A DNA stretch of 64,000 bases. Source: Aminobacter aminovorans. GTDB taxonomy: Bacteria; Pseudomonadota; Alphaproteobacteria; Rhizobiales; Rhizobiaceae. The notes beneath the pieces are model-generated. The model was not told the origin of the DNA, did no database searches, and worked only from the letters and a program-made list of their open reading frames with translations. The number at the start of each line of letters is the position of its first letter. Within the stretch, counting starts at the first letter, position 1. The translations under genes and the position numbers were made by a program. The DNA is taken from assembly GCF_900445235.1 (NCBI RefSeq), contig NZ_UFSM01000001.1, positions 4,293,501 to 4,357,500 on the forward strand. The letters are read 5' to 3'. Of this stretch, positions 15,501 through 25,124 are shown in pieces.

Positions 15501-16763
15501 ATGCCTCAGCACAGCGCCAACGAGCAGTATCTGCTCGAGCTCATCAACGCGGAGCGCGCCAAAGTCGGCGCCCAGCCTCTGGCATTCGACAACGACCTAA
15601 GCGAAGCCGCCGAAAACCACGACAAATGGATGCTCTCGGCGGATGTCTTTTCACATACGGGTTCCGGCGGCTCGTCGCCGACGACACGCATGAAGGCGGC
15701 CGGCTACACGCTTAGCGGCTCCTGGGCGACCGGCGAGAACATCGCCTGGGCGACCACCCGCGCGCCGACCGGCTATGTCGACGAAGTAAAGCTGCTCCAC
15801 ACCAACCTGATGAATTCTTCCGGACACCGGGCGAACATCCTCAACCCGAACTTCCGCGAGGTCGGCCTCGGCTTCGAGGTCGGCGACTACAAGGGCCGTT
15901 CCTCCGCCTTCGTGACCGAAGACTTCGCCAAGACGGGTACCGACCTGTTCCTGACCGGCGTCAGCTTCGACGACAAGGATGGCGACCGCTTCTACGATCC
16001 GGGCGAAGGCCTCGGTGCCATCACGGTGACGGCCAAGAACTCCCTCGGCCAGACCTTCAAGACCACGACGTCGGCCGCGGGCGGCTACGACCTGGTGCTG
16101 AAGCCCGGCACCTATACGGTCACTTTCACGGGCACCAACATCGCGACATCGACGCAGACGGTCACGATCGGCACCAAGAACGTCAAGAAGGACCTGATCG
16201 ATCCGGTGATGAAATCGGGCACGCTGGCGGCCACCGCTTCGGCCGATGATGCCGGCACTGCCGCACCGACGACGCCGACCAAGGTGGTCGATGTCGCCGA
16301 CAACACCGATACCGGCGGCGGCTCGAGCGGCGGCGATAATGCGGGCGCAAACCCTGCGAACAACTGGCTCGCCGACTTCTTCAAGAAGATGGACCATTTC
16401 GGCCAGGACCAGGGTGCGCGTGGCGACCCGGGTACGCGTGGCGACCCGGGCACGCGTGGCGCACGTGAAGTGGCCGGCTCGGCAGATGCCGGGGCCAGGA
16501 AGACGGTGGCGCTCGATGGCGACCACTTCAACTTCAGCTCGAAGGTGGCAGCACATGTCAACGCCGACCATGTCAACGACATCGTCGACGGCGCCCACGT
16601 GCAGCAGGCTGTCGACCATGTGATCGCTGCCTTGCAGGCGCATCTTCCGGCGGATGGTCACGTCGTTGCCGATGCCGGTGATGCGGCCCAGGCAGCGGTC
16701 GCCAAGATCCTCGCGCAGATGGCCGCCCATTCGGGCCACCACAACGGCGACCTCGTCGCCTGA
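15501..16763 (+). CDS. CAP-domain (SCP/PR-1-like) protein, likely type I secretion cargo
   Basis: A 420-aa protein without an N-terminal signal. Residues about 5-150 form a bacterial CAP domain (LLELINAERAKVGAQPL, HDKWM, FSHTGSGG, TGENIAW, MNSSGHRANILN). Residues about 155-230 look like a Cna-B/SdrD-B beta domain (GVSFDDKDGDRFYDPGEG, AGGYDLVLKPGTYTVTF). A Thr/Pro/Gly linker is followed by six collagen-like triplets (GAR GDP GTR GDP GTR GAR) and a His/Ala/Asp-rich C-terminus of about 90 residues. No RTX nonapeptides are seen. Directly upstream of an ABC exporter and adaptor, which with the missing Sec signal suggests secretion through them using an unusual C-terminal signal. Confidence 0.85.
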   Translation: MPQHSANEQYLLELINAERAKVGAQPLAFDNDLSEAAENHDKWMLSADVFSHTGSGGSSPTTRMKAAGYTLSGSWATGENIAWATTRAPTGYVDEVKLLHTNLMNSSGHRANILNPNFREVGLGFEVGDYKGRSSAFVTEDFAKTGTDLFLTGVSFDDKDGDRFYDPGEGLGAITVTAKNSLGQTFKTTTSAAGGYDLVLKPGTYTVTFTGTNIATSTQTVTIGTKNVKKDLIDPVMKSGTLAATASADDAGTAAPTTPTKVVDVADNTDTGGGSSGGDNAGANPANNWLADFFKKMDHFGQDQGARGDPGTRGDPGTRGAREVAGSADAGARKTVALDGDHFNFSSKVAAHVNADHVNDIVDGAHVQQAVDHVIAALQAHLPADGHVVADAGDAAQAAVAKILAQMAAHSGHHNGDLVA

Positions 16764-16782
16764 TCCTACTTGCGATCCAAGA

Positions 16783-16809
16783 GGCGGGCCTCGTTTGGCG
16801 AGGCCCGCC
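16783..16809 (+). terminator. Hairpin between cargo gene and ABC transporter gene
   Basis: GGCGGGCCTCG pairs perfectly with CGAGGCCCGCC around TTTGG, 20 bp after the CAP stop. There is no T-run, so it may act as a partial terminator or an mRNA stabiliser that keeps cargo above transporter levels, as in other type I operons. Confidence 0.6.
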
Positions 16810-16845
16810 ACAACGCAGCCAAATGGCTGCCATTGGGGGAAAGTC

Positions 16846-18588
16846 CTGACTTATCCGCTTGCAAATGATCCAGGCCGTACCAACCGCTCGGAGCTGCGCG
16901 ATGCGCTGGGCTCGTTCCGGGGCGCTTTCATCGCCGTTGCCGGCTTCAGCGGCCTGATCAACATCCTGATGCTGTCGGGCTCGCTGTTCATGCTGCAGGT
17001 CTATGACCGCGTGCTGCCAAGCCGCAGCGTGCCGACGCTCGTGGCGCTGATCATCCTGGTCGCCGTGCTCTATGCCTTCCAGGGCGTGCTCGAAGCCATC
17101 AGGGCACGCGTGCTGACGCGGATCGGCGCCGGCATCGACGAAATCATCAGCGGCCGCGTGTTCAACTGCATCGTCAGGCTGCCGTTGCGCACGCGCGACC
17201 GCGGCGAAGGCCTGCAGGCAATGCGTGACCTCGACCAGGTCAGCGGCTTTCTATCAGGCGCCGGACCGGCCGCGCTGTTCGACCTGCCATGGATGCCGCT
17301 CTATGTCGGCATCTGTTTTCTCTTCCATCCCTGGATCGGCGTTGCGGCACTCGCCGGCGCGCTGCTTCTTGTCGCGCTCACCGTCCTGACCGACCGCCTG
17401 GTGCGCGGGCCGACCAAGGCGATGTCCGGCTTCAGCACGAGGCGCAGCGCCATCGCACAAACAGGCGCCCGCAATGCCGAGGTGCTGGCCGCGATGGGCA
17501 TGGGCGACCGGTTGGCGCAGCGCTGGGCCCAGGCGAATGGCGATTTCCGCGAGGCGCAGGAACGCGCCAGCGACCTGACCAGCGGCTTCGGCGCGGTATC
17601 GCGCATCCTGCGCATGATGCTGCAATCGATGGTGCTGGCGCTCGGCGCCTATCTCGTCATCTACCAGCAGGCGACGCCCGGCATCATCATCGCCAGCTCG
17701 ATCCTGACGTCGCGCGCGCTGGCGCCGATCGAACTCGCCATCGCGCACTGGAAAGGCTTTCTCAATGCGCGCCAGAGCTGGCACAGGCTCGACACATTGT
17801 TCGCGGCGATGCCGGCGTCCGAAAGCGGCATGGAGCTGCCGGCTCCGGTCGACGAGCTCGCCGTCGAGAGCATCAGCGTGGTGGCGCCGGGCGACCGGCG
17901 ATTTGTGCTGCAGGACGTCGAATTCTCGCTCCGGGCGGGATCCGGCATGGGCGTCATCGGCCCCAGCGGCTCCGGAAAATCCTCGCTGGCGCGCGCGCTC
18001 GTCGGCGTCTGGCCGCTGATGCGCGGCAAGGTGCGGCTCGATGGTGCGGCGCTCGAGCAGTGGCCGGCGCAGGCGCTCGGCCGCCATGTCGGCTACCTGC
18101 CGCAGGACGTGGAACTGTTTGCCGGGACCGTCGGCCAGAACATTTCGCGCTTTGAAGACAAGGCGGCCTCCGAGACGATCATCGCGGCGGCGAAGGCGGC
18201 GGGCGTGCACGACATGATCCTGCGCCTGCCCGAGGGCTACCAGACCGAGATCGGCGAAAGCGGCGCTGCCCTCTCCGCCGGCCAACGCCAGCGCGTGGCG
18301 CTGGCGCGTGCGCTCTACCGCGACCCGTTCCTGGTGGTGCTCGACGAGCCCAATTCCAATCTCGACGCATCTGGCGACCTGGCGTTGACGCAGGCCATCG
18401 AGCGCATCAAGGCGCGCGGCGGCATCGTGATCGTGGTGGCGCACCGGCCGAGCGCGCTCGCTGCACTCGATCACCTGCTGGTGCTCGGCGGCGGCAAGCA
18501 GCAGGCCTTCGGCCTGAAGAGCGATATCGCACGGCAGGCACTGCAACCGGTGCCGGTGCCGCTGCATGCGGTGGGAACGGCGGGCTGA
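16846..18588 (+). CDS. Type I secretion ABC transporter (PrtD/HlyB class)
   Basis: Inner-membrane half transporter that powers one-step export. Six transmembrane segments span about residues 25-300, followed by the ATPase: Walker A GPSGSGKSS (about 372), Q-loop YLPQDVELF, signature LSAGQRQR, Walker B FLVVLDEPNSN, H-loop VAHRP. There is no N-terminal peptidase or CLD domain. Start uncertain: no ATG/GTG lies in the right place; a CTG at 16846 follows GGGGGA by five bases, TTG 16795 lies inside the hairpin, and the first in-frame ATG (16654) would overlap the cargo gene by 110 bp. Overlaps nothing downstream; the adaptor starts 3 bp after the stop. Confidence 0.92.
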   Translation: MTYPLANDPGRTNRSELRDALGSFRGAFIAVAGFSGLINILMLSGSLFMLQVYDRVLPSRSVPTLVALIILVAVLYAFQGVLEAIRARVLTRIGAGIDEIISGRVFNCIVRLPLRTRDRGEGLQAMRDLDQVSGFLSGAGPAALFDLPWMPLYVGICFLFHPWIGVAALAGALLLVALTVLTDRLVRGPTKAMSGFSTRRSAIAQTGARNAEVLAAMGMGDRLAQRWAQANGDFREAQERASDLTSGFGAVSRILRMMLQSMVLALGAYLVIYQQATPGIIIASSILTSRALAPIELAIAHWKGFLNARQSWHRLDTLFAAMPASESGMELPAPVDELAVESISVVAPGDRRFVLQDVEFSLRAGSGMGVIGPSGSGKSSLARALVGVWPLMRGKVRLDGAALEQWPAQALGRHVGYLPQDVELFAGTVGQNISRFEDKAASETIIAAAKAAGVHDMILRLPEGYQTEIGESGAALSAGQRQRVALARALYRDPFLVVLDEPNSNLDASGDLALTQAIERIKARGGIVIVVAHRPSALAALDHLLVLGGGKQQAFGLKSDIARQALQPVPVPLHAVGTAG

Positions 18589-18590
18589 CC

Positions 18591-20018
18591 ATGACGCTGG
18601 TGACGAACCATTTTTCCACAGACCGGCTCAAGGCTGCCAGAGAACTTGCGACCTCCGCGAGGTCGCACGTGCTCGCGCTGCTCGACAAGGGCGCCATGCT
18701 GGACGCAGGCGCCTCCCCACAACAGCAGCGGTTGCGCAAGGCCATCAGGCGCAATGTCAGGCTGGGCGGCATCGCCGCGCTGGCGCTGGTCGGCGGCCTC
18801 GGCCTTTGGGCGGCGACAAGCAGCCTGTCGGGTGCGGTGGTCGCGGCCGGTCACCTCGTTGTCGATTCGAACGTCAAGGCGGTCCAGCATCCGCAGGGCG
18901 GCGTTGTCGGCGCGCTGAACGTGCACAATGGCAGCGTGGTTTCGGCCGGCGAGGTGCTGGTGCGGCTGGACGACACCGTCGCCAAGGCCAATCTCGCCAT
19001 CGTCGACAATGGCCTGGACGAACTGTTGGCGCGGCGCGCACGGCTGATGGCCGAGCGCGATGGTGTCGATGCGATCGCCTATCCCGAGGAACTGACGGCG
19101 CGCGCGTCCAATCCCGAGATCGCGCAACTGATCGAGGGAGAGAACAAGCTCTTTGCGCTCCGGCGGCAGGCACGCGATGGGCAGGTGTCGCAATTGCGCG
19201 AGCGCATTGCCCAGTTCCGCCAGGAAATTTCCGGCATCGAAGCCCAGCAGAACAGCAAGAAGCAGGAGATCGCGCTGATCAAGGTCGAGCTCGCGGGCAT
19301 GGAAGAGCTGTGGAAAAAGAAGCTGGTGCCGATCTCCCGGCTGGCGGATCGCCAGCGGGCGCAGGCACAGCTCGACGGCGAGGACGGCCAGCTGACGGCG
19401 TCCGCAGCGCAGACGCGCGGCCGCATCAGCGAGACCGAGCTTGCCATCATCCAGATCGACCAGGACATGCGCAGCCAGGTGGCGGGCGAACTGCGCGAGA
19501 TCGACGCCAAGGCCGGCGAGCTCAGGGAGCGGCAGGTCGCCGCCGAGCAGTCGCTGAAGCAGATCGACATCCGCGCGCCGCAGGCCGGCCGCGTCCACCA
19601 GCTGGCGATCCATACCGTCGGCGGCGTGGTCACGCCGGGCGAAGCGATCATGCAGATCGTGCCGACGGCGGATGCGCTGGTGGTCGAGGCGCGCGTCGCG
19701 CCGCAGGACATCGACCAGGTGCGGATCGGCCAGCCGGCCACGCTGAGGCTTTCCGCCTTCAACCAGCAGACGACGCCGGAGGTGGAAGGCACGGTCGACC
19801 GGGTTTCACCCGACATGATCGAGGACCAGAAGGCCGGGCTGTCCTATTATGGGGTGCGCATAACCCTGTCTGCCAAGAGCCTCGAACAGGCCGGCTCGCC
19901 GGAACTCAAGCCGGGCATGCCGGCCGAGGTGTTCCTCAAGACCACCGACCGCACGGTGCTTTCCTATCTGTTCAAGCCCTTGACCGACCAGGCCAGCCGC
20001 GCCTTCCGCAGCGACTGA
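18591..20018 (+). CDS. Type I secretion membrane-fusion protein (HlyD/PrtE family)
   Basis: Periplasmic adaptor linking the ABC exporter to a TolC-type channel. The 475-aa product has a short cytoplasmic N-terminus, one transmembrane helix (about residues 58-80, IAALALVGGLGLWAA), a lipoyl half VVSAGEVLVRLDD, a long coiled coil (about 110-330) and the second lipoyl/beta-barrel part QIDIRAPQAGRVHQL, ending in KTTDRTVLSYLFKPLTDQ, the typical PrtE/HlyD tail. Starts 3 bp after the ABC gene. No outer-membrane TolC gene is in the window, so a housekeeping TolC is presumably used. Confidence 0.94.
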   Translation: MTLVTNHFSTDRLKAARELATSARSHVLALLDKGAMLDAGASPQQQRLRKAIRRNVRLGGIAALALVGGLGLWAATSSLSGAVVAAGHLVVDSNVKAVQHPQGGVVGALNVHNGSVVSAGEVLVRLDDTVAKANLAIVDNGLDELLARRARLMAERDGVDAIAYPEELTARASNPEIAQLIEGENKLFALRRQARDGQVSQLRERIAQFRQEISGIEAQQNSKKQEIALIKVELAGMEELWKKKLVPISRLADRQRAQAQLDGEDGQLTASAAQTRGRISETELAIIQIDQDMRSQVAGELREIDAKAGELRERQVAAEQSLKQIDIRAPQAGRVHQLAIHTVGGVVTPGEAIMQIVPTADALVVEARVAPQDIDQVRIGQPATLRLSAFNQQTTPEVEGTVDRVSPDMIEDQKAGLSYYGVRITLSAKSLEQAGSPELKPGMPAEVFLKTTDRTVLSYLFKPLTDQASRAFRSD

Positions 20019-20055
20019 CGCGGCCGTCATCCACAGATCGCATTTCGCGCCACTT

Positions 20056-20085
20056 GAATTAATTAAACGTTCGTTTTATTAATTC
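20056..20085. promoter_or_regulatory. TetR-type operator candidate before the regulator gene
   Basis: A 30-bp dyad with 26 of 30 positions symmetric, centred on AAACGTTCGTTT and flanked by AATTAAT/ATTAATT. It lies 23-52 bp upstream of the TetR ATG in a strikingly AT-rich patch, consistent with the regulator controlling its own transcript and the downstream ivd gene. Confidence 0.65.
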
Positions 20086-20107
20086 GCTATTCGGGAGGAA
20101 TGGCTGG

Positions 20108-20752
20108 ATGGCGCGAACTGCGGGTTCGGACGGCGGCAGGACGGAAGCGGCGATCCGCGAGGCAGCTGTACAGCTGATCGCGCGCCACGGCTTCGAGGCG
20201 GTGACGATGCGCCAGCTGGCGGCCGAAGTCGGCGTGCAGGCTGCTGCGCTCTATCGCTATTTTCCGACCAAGGAAGACCTGCTCCATACGCTGATGCGCG
20301 AACACATGGAGGCGCTGCTTGGCGCTTGGGAGCAGGCACGCCCTGCCAATGACGATCCGTTGGCGCGGCTGACCAGCTTTGTCGTCAACCACATCCGTTT
20401 CCATGTCGAGCGCCGGCACGCCACCCATGTCTCCAACATGGAGTTGCGCAGCCTTTCGCGCGATAATCTGACCAGCATCCTCAAGCTCCGCACGGCCTAC
20501 GAGAAGGAGCTCAGGACCATCCTGCGCGACGGCGCGGATGCGGGCCTGCTTGATATCGACGACACCGGCCTGACCGCGATGGCGATCATCCAGATGATCA
20601 CGGGCGTCATCGTCTGGTTTCGTCCCGATGAGAGACTGTCGGTCGACGAAGTGACCGCGACCTACCTTGCCATGACGATGCGCCTGACCGGCGCCAGGAC
20701 CAATGCGGAGGACCGCCATGTACGACAAGACGCTGAACTTCGGGCTCGGTGA
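20108..20752 (+). CDS. TetR-family transcriptional regulator of the leucine/isovalerate genes
   Basis: A 214-aa repressor. The N-terminal helix-turn-helix is clear: [44 protein letters not shown] contains the TetR signature (about residues 15-58). The C-terminal half is a helical ligand domain ending in a basic tail. GGAGGAA lies seven bases before the ATG. The 3' end overlaps ivd by 35 bp in another frame, so the genes are co-transcribed. Context suggests an acyl-CoA of branched-chain degradation as inducer; that is inference. Confidence 0.9.
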   Translation: MARTAGSDGGRTEAAIREAAVQLIARHGFEAVTMRQLAAEVGVQAAALYRYFPTKEDLLHTLMREHMEALLGAWEQARPANDDPLARLTSFVVNHIRFHVERRHATHVSNMELRSLSRDNLTSILKLRTAYEKELRTILRDGADAGLLDIDDTGLTAMAIIQMITGVIVWFRPDERLSVDEVTATYLAMTMRLTGARTNAEDRHVRQDAELRAR

Positions 20753-21875
20753 GGACATAGACAGCCTGCGCGAGATGGTCAGGCGCTTCGCCCAGGAGCG
20801 CATCGCGCCGATCGCCGCCGACATCGACCGCAGCAACGAGTTTCCAGCCCATCTCTGGCAGGAGCTCGGCGCGCTCGGCCTGCTCGGCATCACTGCCGAG
20901 GGCGAATATGGCGGCTCGGAAATGGGCTATGTCGCCCATGTCGTGGCGGTTGAGGAAATCTCGCGCGCCTCGGCCTCGGTCGGCCTGTCCTATGGCGCGC
21001 ATTCGAACCTGTGCGTCAACCAGATCAAGCGTTGGGGAACGCCGGAGCAGAAGGCAAGATACCTGCCCAAGCTGTGCTCGGGCGAACATGTCGGCGCGCT
21101 CGCCATGTCAGAAAGCGGCTCCGGCTCGGACGTCGTGTCGCTGCGCCTCAGGGCCGAGAAGCGCAACGACGTCTATGTGCTCAACGGCTCCAAGATGTGG
21201 ATCACCAACGGGCCCGACGCCGACACGCTGGTGGTCTATGCCAAGACCGATCCCGACCGCAAATCGCGCGGCATCACCGCCTTCATCATCGAGAAGACGA
21301 TGAAGGGCTTTTCGGTGGCGCAGAAGCTCGACAAGCTCGGCATGCGCGGCTCGAACACCGGCGAGCTGGTGTTCGAGAATGTCGAGGTGCCGTTCGAGAA
21401 CGTACTGCACGAGGAAGGCCGCGGCGTCGAAGTGCTGATGTCCGGCCTCGACTATGAGCGCGTGGTGCTGGCCGGCGGACCGATCGGCATCATGGCGGCG
21501 TGCATGGACGTCGCCGTGCCTTACGTGCACGACCGCAAGCAGTTCGGCCAGCCGATCGGCGAATTCCAGCTGGTGCAAGGCAAGCTTGCCGACATGTATT
21601 CGACGATGAATGCCGCACGCGCCTATGTCTATGCCGTGGCCGCCGCCTGCGATCGCGGCCAGACGACCCGCAAGGACGCCGCCGGCTGCGTGCTGTTTGC
21701 TGCGGAGAAGGCGACGCTGATGGCGCTCGATGCGCTGCAACTGCTCGGCGGCAATGGCTACATCAACGACTATCCCACCGGTCGGCTGCTCCGCGACGCC
21801 AAACTCTACGAGATCGGCGCCGGCACCAGCGAGATCAGGCGCTGGCTGATCGGCCGCGAGATCATGGCAGAATGA
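20718..21875 (+). CDS. ivd: Isovaleryl-CoA dehydrogenase
   Basis: FAD enzyme oxidising isovaleryl-CoA to 3-methylcrotonyl-CoA in leucine breakdown, donating electrons to ETF. The 385-aa product contains [13 protein letters not shown] and [18 protein letters not shown] (FAD and substrate loops), [19 protein letters not shown], and DRKQFGQPI. The catalytic base sits at Glu247 in [12 protein letters not shown], the helix-G position diagnostic of isovaleryl-CoA dehydrogenases, instead of the usual C-terminal Glu; the C-terminal motif reads [15 protein letters not shown] 20718 matches the family N-terminus and lies inside the 3' end of the TetR gene. Confidence 0.93.
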   Translation: MYDKTLNFGLGEDIDSLREMVRRFAQERIAPIAADIDRSNEFPAHLWQELGALGLLGITAEGEYGGSEMGYVAHVVAVEEISRASASVGLSYGAHSNLCVNQIKRWGTPEQKARYLPKLCSGEHVGALAMSESGSGSDVVSLRLRAEKRNDVYVLNGSKMWITNGPDADTLVVYAKTDPDRKSRGITAFIIEKTMKGFSVAQKLDKLGMRGSNTGELVFENVEVPFENVLHEEGRGVEVLMSGLDYERVVLAGGPIGIMAACMDVAVPYVHDRKQFGQPIGEFQLVQGKLADMYSTMNAARAYVYAVAAACDRGQTTRKDAAGCVLFAAEKATLMALDALQLLGGNGYINDYPTGRLLRDAKLYEIGAGTSEIRRWLIGREIMAE

Positions 21876-21900
21876 CCCTGCGCGCCAATCACGCGCAGGG
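21876..21900. terminator. Hairpin between convergent ivd and PcfJ-like gene
   Basis: CCCTGCGCG pairs with CGCGCAGGG around a 7-nt loop, beginning one base after the ivd stop and ending 7 bp before the end of the convergent gene. No T-run on either side, so termination would be weak. It suggests the ivd transcript does not simply continue into mccB. Confidence 0.5.
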
Positions 21901-21907
21901 CCGGTCT

Positions 21908-23056
21908 TCAATGCTCGACCAGGCTCACCCCCCTCGCCTTGGCCCAGCGGCCGAGGACCTGCAACTCGTCCTGCCTTGCCGTCCGGTTGCCGAAGCCGCG
22001 GATCTGGACCGCGCGGTTTCGCGGATCGAGCTCGATCGTCAGCATGCGATCCGCCCTGCCGCCGCCCGTCCGCCGCAACGACCAGATCGAAGCCTGGCCG
22101 GCGATGCACTTTGCCGCGTAGGTCCAGACGCAGTGATGCATGGCGCGGCTTTCGGCAACCAGCTCGTCCGCCTTGGTGATCTGCAGCACCGCGAACTCCT
22201 CGCCACGCGTGCTGGCCTTGCTGTCGCTTGGACGCCAGGACCAGTTGGCGAGCGGCGAGCCGGCCCAGCCGCCCTCGTCCTTGCCGCCGCCTCGCCGGAT
22301 CTCGGCCTGCCGTTGGGCAGCCCTGATACGGGCCACCATGGCGATGTCGCGGTGCCAGTCTCGCATCTGACGTTCCAGCGACGCCAGCGTGCGCCCGCGC
22401 AGGCTGTATTGCCGGTCGCGCTCAAGACGCGCCGCCAGATAATCGCAGAGGTCGTCGATCTCTTCGATCGGCAGCGGGTGGACAGCAAAGAAGCGCGCCG
22501 CCTCCCGCCAGAAGGCAAGCTCGCCTCTCGGCGTGCGCGAGATCTTCGACCGGGCGATGCGCTGGGCGACTCCGAGATCGTCGGCATAGGTGCGTGCGAT
22601 CGCCAGCCAGAAGGTCTCGCAGAAGTCGAGCACCGCCGGCGGGTTGAGGAAGCAATGGACCTCCTTTCGGGTCAGCCATTCGGCGGCGCCCAGTTTGTAC
22701 AGCGACTGGCCGCCGGCTGCTGCGACATACCAGCGTTTGCACAGCCTGATCTCATCGGCATCGAGCCCGCTGCCATCGAGCCAGATTTGCTCGAGATGCG
22801 CGGCCACCGGGTAGACCGCAAAGAGATGGCGCGCGGCAGCCAGACGCAACCGTCCCGGGTCACGCGTCTTGAGCTGGGGACGCCAGGCGTCGCGGTGGCG
22901 GATGGCGTCGCCAAAGCCGGAGAGCACCTCGTCCAGCGCCCTCTTGAAATCAGGCGGTTGGCGAAGCGGTCGGACGACCTGCCTCAGCGTCGCTTCATAA
23001 GCAGCAATGCGTTCGCGCTCGGCCTCGTGCCGGCGCCTTATTCTGGAACGTGCCAT
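21908..23056 (-). CDS. PcfJ-like domain protein
   Basis: A 382-aa protein whose C-terminal 100 residues match the PcfJ-like family: ESRAMHHCVWTYAAKC (Met-His-His-Cys), QASIWSLRR, RMLTIELDPRNRAVQIRGFGNR and VLGRWAKARGV. The N-terminal 280 residues are helical and charged with no domain I recognise. PcfJ was named from an enterococcal conjugative plasmid, but chromosomal homologues of unknown role exist in many bacteria. It lies on the opposite strand between ivd and mccB, interrupting a pathway usually encoded as one operon. Ribosome site at ATG 23056 is weak (GAGG 11 bases away); see the short ORF upstream. Confidence 0.7.
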   Translation of the reverse strand: MARSRIRRRHEAERERIAAYEATLRQVVRPLRQPPDFKRALDEVLSGFGDAIRHRDAWRPQLKTRDPGRLRLAAARHLFAVYPVAAHLEQIWLDGSGLDADEIRLCKRWYVAAAGGQSLYKLGAAEWLTRKEVHCFLNPPAVLDFCETFWLAIARTYADDLGVAQRIARSKISRTPRGELAFWREAARFFAVHPLPIEEIDDLCDYLAARLERDRQYSLRGRTLASLERQMRDWHRDIAMVARIRAAQRQAEIRRGGGKDEGGWAGSPLANWSWRPSDSKASTRGEEFAVLQITKADELVAESRAMHHCVWTYAAKCIAGQASIWSLRRTGGGRADRMLTIELDPRNRAVQIRGFGNRTARQDELQVLGRWAKARGVSLVEH

Positions 23057-23141
23057 AGCCGTTCAACCTCATCGAGAACCTGTCAGCCGGGCGCGAAGCG
23101 ACAACCGGCACGGAATGTGTCGATTTCGATCGCGCTGACAT
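22995..23141 (-). CDS. Possible 48-aa leader ORF overlapping the PcfJ-like start
   Basis: ATG at 23141 follows an ideal ribosome site (AAGGAGGT, five bases away). The frame encodes MSARSKSTHSVPVV... and ends inside the PcfJ-like gene in another frame. No homology recognised. It may be a coupling leader for the weakly initiated downstream gene, or the site may mark a frameshifted true N-terminus. Confidence 0.25.
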   Translation of the reverse strand: MSARSKSTHSVPVVASRPADRFSMRLNGYGTFQNKAPARGRARTHCCL

Positions 23142-23502
23142 GACAGACCTCCTTGGGTTGAATGGGCGGGCTACATAGTCGCGAGAATTGCAGGATGCAA
23201 GCGATGTTGACGTTTGGGAATGTCGGGGATGGTGACGTGTGGCAAGGTTGCATCAGGGGCCACGGACTCAATCTCGACGTGATGCCGTTCGACCATGAAC
23301 ATGCGAGGTCGGTCGGCAGGCTGCGTGCCGACAGGAATTGGGCCGACCTGGACGTCGGCTGCAGGATTGAGGTCATACGTTAGAGCCAGACGATGCTGGA
23401 CTTCGCCGAAATTACGAGGCTAGTGCGTTAGATTCGCCACCCACCATGACTGCTTCGCGCCTTTGGGCGCGGCAGCGCATGGGTATCACTCCAAGAGGAA
23501 AA
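23142..23502. other. Intergenic region upstream of mccB
   Basis: About 360 bp with no convincing gene. It should hold the leftward promoter of the PcfJ-like gene and a rightward promoter for mccB. I see no copy of the AAACGTTCGTTT operator found before the TetR gene. A 62-73 codon rightward ORF (from 23162/23195) has no ribosome site and is not called. Confidence 0.4.
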
Positions 23503-25110
<1,608 letters not shown>

Positions 25111-25124
25111 TGGGAGATCAAAGA

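Noticed and set aside
15501..16763. RTX-type calcium repeats in the CAP protein
   Set aside because: Gly/Asp-rich stretches are present but no GGxGxDxxx nonapeptide occurs; the short repeats read as collagen-like triplets instead.
23162..23383. Rightward ORF of up to 73 codons between the PcfJ-like gene and mccB
   Set aside because: No ribosome site before either ATG, no recognisable homology, and it overlaps the probable promoter region of two divergent genes.
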